From assembly GCF_003369915.1 (NCBI RefSeq), contig NC_046674.1:14198001-14262000 (forward strand): 64,000 nucleotides of DNA, written 5' to 3'. The notes under the pieces were generated by a model. That model was not told where the DNA came from. It ran no database searches and saw nothing but the letters and a program-made list of their open reading frames with translations. The translations under genes and the position numbers were made by a program. The DNA is from Drosophila miranda (taxonomy: Eukaryota; Arthropoda; Insecta; Diptera; Drosophilidae). This document shows positions 59,930 to 64,000 of the stretch, piece by piece; positions within the stretch are counted from its first letter, which is position 1; every line of letters begins with the position of its first letter.

Positions 59930-60670
59930 TTAATTACTCAAGGCCTGCTGGTCGGGCTGTGGATCGGCATCCGGTAACTGCGAGGTGGTGCGTCCCTGGT
60001 ATAGGTTGCCGGCCATGTCGATGGCGAAATTGGGATCCACGGGATTGGCCAGCGCCGTTTCGATGGCCGCATTGAGGCCCTCGCGCGTAATGTATGTCTT
60101 TGAGCGCTCGATTTCGCGTTGAACCGCTTCGTTGGCACGCTCCCGACGCTCCTCATCGCGCAACTTGCGGGCCTCGAGCCGCTCATGGACGTAGGCCACC
60201 TTCTCGTCGCGCTCCTTGGCCAGGCGCTGTTCTCGCTCCCGGGCAATTGTTGCGTTCCATTCCGCGTTGGCGGCTATCAAGGCCTGGTACTCGGCCTCCT
60301 CCTGCTCGGGTGTCAGAACTATGTGGTCCACCGTAGAGGTTTCCTCGTGCCGGACGACCTCCTCGCGCAGGTACTGGCGCACCGACCGCAGCTGGGTTCT
60401 GCAAAGGGGAATACATATTAGTGGATCCACGGAGACGAGGACAAGTTGATGGGACACCCACTTGTACCGGTTGTGCAGGCGCATCAGCTCGGTGCGCTCC
60501 TCCTCCGTCTGCTTCTTGCGCTCGGGCACGCGGAATATTTTGCTCTTTGCCACCGGCAGCCAGCGCGGCTTCCGACGCCAGCGAACGAACTCCAGGGCGA
60601 AACCGTTGCTGCCCGTCTTGACGGCGGGCAGGGTGGACTGCGTCAGCAATTGGCACCCGGCACGCAGCAT
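59930..60670 (-). CDS. mRpS26: Mitochondrial small ribosomal subunit protein mS26
   Basis: Two minus-strand exons (60670-60462 and 60398-59930; intron 63 nt) encode 225 residues. The protein is part of the mitoribosomal small subunit. A mitochondrial targeting start (MLRAGCQLLTQSTLP) leads into RWRRKPRWLPVAKSKIFRVP, the conserved mS26 entry. Then come KQTEEERTELMRLHNRYK and a long charged helix rich in Glu, Arg and Ala. The intron interrupts the NRYK/TQLRSVR join and stays open in one frame, so the unspliced ORF would add a spurious 21-residue insert. DRE sites stand just upstream. Confidence 0.9.
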   Translation of the reverse strand: MLRAGCQLLTQSTLPAVKTGSNGFALEFVRWRRKPRWLPVAKSKIFRVPERKKQTEEERTELMRLHNRYKWVSHQLVLVSVDPLICIPLCRTQLRSVRQYLREEVVRHEETSTVDHIVLTPEQEEAEYQALIAANAEWNATIAREREQRLAKERDEKVAYVHERLEARKLRDEERRERANEAVQREIERSKTYITREGLNAAIETALANPVDPNFAIDMAGNLYQGRTTSQLPDADPQPDQQALSN

Positions 60671-60732
60671 ATTTTTTTCAATTTAATTAACAAATTCTAT
60701 AATTTCTAAGTCTGTTGTGCAACTAGAGTTGA

Positions 60733-60761
60733 ATCGATATCTATATATCGAACTATCGATA
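60733..60761 (-). promoter_or_regulatory. Tandem DRE sites at the mRpS26 promoter
   Basis: ATCGATAT at 60733-60740, TATATCGA at 60744-60751 and a perfect TATCGATA at 60754-60761 lie 63-91 nt upstream of the mRpS26 ATG. A further ACATCGATG lies near 60815. These are DREF/BEAF-32 type sites of housekeeping genes. Confidence 0.6.
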
Positions 60762-60849
60762 CAAGCATTTGAGAGCAAAACATCGGTGTCTGCACGTCAG
60801 ACAAACATCGCCGACATCGATGTTTCTGTCTAGCCCTAGTTCACTGGAA

Positions 60850-63800
60850 TGGAAAGCTTCGGCCGAAAGCCCCGGAAAGTAACTGCTCATTCGTAGCGGA
60901 ACTTTTGACGCGGTTGGATTGACTTCACAGAACGGTCTGAGACGCGTTTTTTTTATTAATGAATAAGTAATACAACAAATAATGCATAAATTCGATTTGT
61001 ATGCGCGTGAGAGTGTGTGAATTTGTTGAATCAAAATTGCAGACAGTGTTTTGCTAAGCCCATGCCCATGCCCTGGCCCCTGCCCGCAGAGGAGCGCCTG
61101 AAGCGACGATCATTCATTATTGCTTCTTCTTCTTTGCGACGTGTTTCGCTTACCTGTCAAAACGCGAGTGTATTTGTGCTGCAGCTCTCGCGATCGCCTC
61201 TCTCCCTCTCTCTCTCTGCCTGTGTGTGTGTGTGTTTCTCTTTTTGCGCATGCAAAAAGGCGGCGGCTTCAACAACAACCGCTTCTTGGAGAGCTTTCAA
61301 GTCGAAGTTCTTTAGCGGACCTGCGTCGGCGTCGCCGTCATCGGCAACAGGTTAGGCCGCGCGGACAGCGCAGCAGCAGAGGCAGCCGTGTACAGGTTTG
61401 TTGGCATTTTCTGCCTTGCTTTTGACTTTGTTTACCCCTTGCCAGCCCCTCCCCGCACACCCCCCGTCCACTCTTCAGAATCGGAATTTCTGCTGGGGAC
61501 CGCAAATATCGTTTCCCGCTTATCCGATGTCTCGAGCCCTATCTTCCATATCTCTCAAAGGCCATACCCCATTCCCAGAAGTGTTTGCACCGATTCCGAT
61601 CTATTTATCCACGAACGTGACTCAGATTAAATTGATACGGCGGGATGTTGATTCTAGATGGTACGGACAGTGCATTTCACTGACATAAGACTCAAACAAG
61701 AATTTGAGACGTTTTCCAGCGTACTCTTACATAAACTTTCAAATGTTTATAAGCTTTTAGTAATTTGAACACATACCTATGGGTTGGATAACCTATTCGT
61801 AACCAGGAGTCCACCTATTGGGTACATTGACTTTGCCCCCTTCCCGAACTTACAGTTGTTCCCACACGAACCCTCCCCCAAGCACCAAACCCCAACCGCC
61901 AACCAACCCCATTCGAACGTCTTATCAACGAAGCTCATTAAAAATTCCGAAAACAGAATTGCAACTTCAGTGCACCACCAGCGCACTACACTGCGCAACA
62001 TAAAAGCCAGAAAATCTCACCTTGAACGCCTCTGCAAGTGCAACATTTGCTTGCAAATTTATTTGCATAACTCAACCTCAACTCTCGCAAGACGCTGTGC
62101 GGCAGCGTATAGAATAGAGTTTTCCGACTATGGGGATACCCACTACCACGCAGGTTTTTCAGAGAATTCTAACCAATAGGAGGTCTTGCGGAAGCTGGTC
62201 TTTCCGAGACCTTTCTTCTGATTGGGCATTAACATAATGTCGAAGATTTATTGCCCAATTTATTATAGTTTCCAAGATCTAATCCTATTCAAAGTGTGGG
62301 CCAGGGAATGGAGTATACCCTTTTATTCCACCATAACACTGGGTATAGAAATTCATAAAAATAATTATGCCAGCAGCAGCAGCAGCAACAAAAACAACAC
62401 CAGTAACGAGTGAAACAGTTTAAATGACTTTCAGTCACGTCACGCCATAGCCCCCCCCCCCCCCCCCCCTCAGACCACAGCAGGTGTCGACGGGGAGTGG
62501 GGGTTTCTTAGGGGTGAAGCAGGGGTTTTCCAGACTTTAACTTAAATATGCAAACTTTTCCCTCGCTTTCGCAACTTGTGATAAGGGTTTCCCCCACCCT
62601 CTCCACCCTCAACTCCCGCTACCGCGCCGAAACCTAATTAGCAAAAATGTTGTGGAGCAATTAAAAGAGTCGCAGTTCTACTTCGGCTTTAATTTTGCTT
62701 GCGTGTTTGTTTTTTCGGTGGCTGAGAAAAACAAAGCACCTATTTGTCACAGAGTATTTGTCGCAGTGCAGCTGTTGCTCTTTATGTACTCGTATATACT
62801 ATATAGGTATTTTCAGATCACAAATGCCTAGAAGAATGTTGGAGGTTTCACTGCCTTCACAACAACCTGTAATGCTGACATCATTTTGGTCAAAATCCAC
62901 CCCAAAAGAAAAAGGAGTTTCTGTTTAAGAAATCCCTTCATGATTGAACAACCCGCAAGCACTTCCGTCGTGTTGCCCCTCCCAGCGGAGAGCTCGGCTC
63001 AGCCAAGCGAGAGATTGACAAACTATATTTACGACTCCCTTCTGATGATCTCAGGCCCCCCCCCTGAAGGCAGGCCGATGACAATCAGACACGCAAGGGA
63101 ATTCGCCTCGCGTGCTCCTACGATGAAAAGCTTTTCACAAACTCAGTCGGAAAATAGAAGCACAAACAACTAAAGATATCGGGACTGAAAACTGACCTCA
63201 AACTTAATTACCAACTTAACCTTTTTGGCCGAAACAGCAAGAAACTGGGTGCAGCCCCGTCGTCCTGTGCCCTGTGACCTAATCCGCACTGAAGTGACCT
63301 ATAAAACGAACGGAAAAACTAAAGTTAACTGCGGGAAATGAGGCCATTTGAGGGACGAGACAGTTGTCCGTTACGTAAAATCATCGAAAAGAAAGGCAAA
63401 AGCCCCACTAGCGTTGGCCTGCTCAATGAACATTTGGTAGAGCTGTTGGCGCTTTCCGATGTTGAATTTGATGGGCTCATAAAATCCAGGATAATAAAAA
63501 GTTCCTAACGCACGCCCAGGCCCAGGGTGACTATTTTTGGAATTATGGCACCCAAAAAAAGCCACAAACGAATAAAACCCACACAAATGGCCAACAAAAG
63601 TGAAGGATGGAAGGGAATAAAAATTCATACATACGTATAAATCGAAAAGCTTGCAATATACTAAAAAACAATTTGCATATTCATTAAATATTGAACAAGG
63701 TACACGAGGCAGATATTCCGCCGTGAATAAATAACTATTTCGTGCTACACTCCTGCCCCTGGCTCTCTTCGACGCTTCTTAAGATCCAGACATAAACAAA

Positions 63801-64000
63801 TGTTTTCTATGGCGACCATTAAAAACCAGAGACACTGGCAGAGATAATCACACGACGATAGATATCGTACTGTGGTACCCTTCGGCTCTGAAGATCTTCC
63901 AGAGGCATCTGCCTGGGCCTATAACACGGCTAGAATTGGCCCTGGCACGCGTTTTCTTTTATTTTTGTTTATTATTCCCCCCCTTCCCCAGCTTTGTCCA
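60850..64000. other. Right-end non-coding region with a possible 5' leader
   Basis: A leader-like GC-rich stretch at about 61230-61395 ends in two candidate donors (ACAG|GTTAGG at 61351 and ACAG|GTTTGT at 61396). It may be the first exon of a plus-strand gene lying beyond the window. A 19-C homopolymer lies at 62451-62469. No coding exon found in this 3.1 kb. Confidence 0.4.
62451..62469 (+). repeat. C homopolymer (19 C)
   Basis: An uninterrupted run of 19 C. Confidence 0.9.

Noticed and set aside
1-64000. tRNA, rRNA, microRNA and CRISPR features
   Set aside because: I looked for tRNA B-box-like words, rRNA and direct-repeat arrays and saw none that held up; a tRNAscan or miRNA search was not possible here.

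Overview
The window is nuclear DNA of a fruit fly, most likely Drosophila and plausibly the obscura group. The introns are mostly 54-85 nt with GTRAGT donors, codon use is GC-ending, and the spacers are dense in microsatellites. Core promoters carry Drosophila-type elements (Motif 1, DRE TATCGATA, TCAGTT initiators). The recognisable housekeeping genes are the fly orthologues of ATRIP (mus304), the RNA polymerase III C53/RPC4 subunit and mitoribosomal protein mS26. mus3xx genes lie on chromosome 3 of D. melanogaster, so the segment probably belongs to Muller element D; that is inference.

Layout. The left edge (1-264, minus) holds the N-terminal coding exon of an unrecognised gene behind a back-to-back Motif 1 promoter. 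From 2.3 to 25.6 kb lie three genes that I read as diverged paralogues encoding secreted proteins. Gene A (plus, 4732-8986) encodes a 1,110-residue Q/P-rich and then charged protein. Genes B (minus, 15167-10682) and C (minus, 25592-20617) encode small proteins. All three have a signal peptide, a C-x4-C pair, a phase-2 intron and then a second cysteine pair. A small two-exon orphan gene with a DRE promoter sits between B and C (16781-17150).

The middle (28-36 kb) has an intact F-box/leucine-rich gene (minus), a decayed Tc1-like transposon, and a complete divergent CYP4-clan cytochrome P450, probably Cyp312a1, whose I-helix motif is altered. From 36.2 to 51.2 kb there is about 15 kb with no intact gene. 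It contains only an F-box pseudogene with three lesions (46680-47568), a possible coding relic near 45.3 kb and many simple repeats, and is probably regulatory or unconstrained spacer.

The right end is compact. It carries an EcKinase-like (CHK) gene, mus304, Polr3D and mRpS26. mus304 and Polr3D are divergent, and Polr3D and mRpS26 are convergent. After 60.8 kb I see no coding region, only a possible 5' leader of a gene lying beyond the window. mus304 (checkpoint), Polr3D (Pol III transcription) and mRpS26 (mitochondrial translation) share DRE-type housekeeping promoters or close packing rather than a pathway. The A/B/C cluster is the most novel content.
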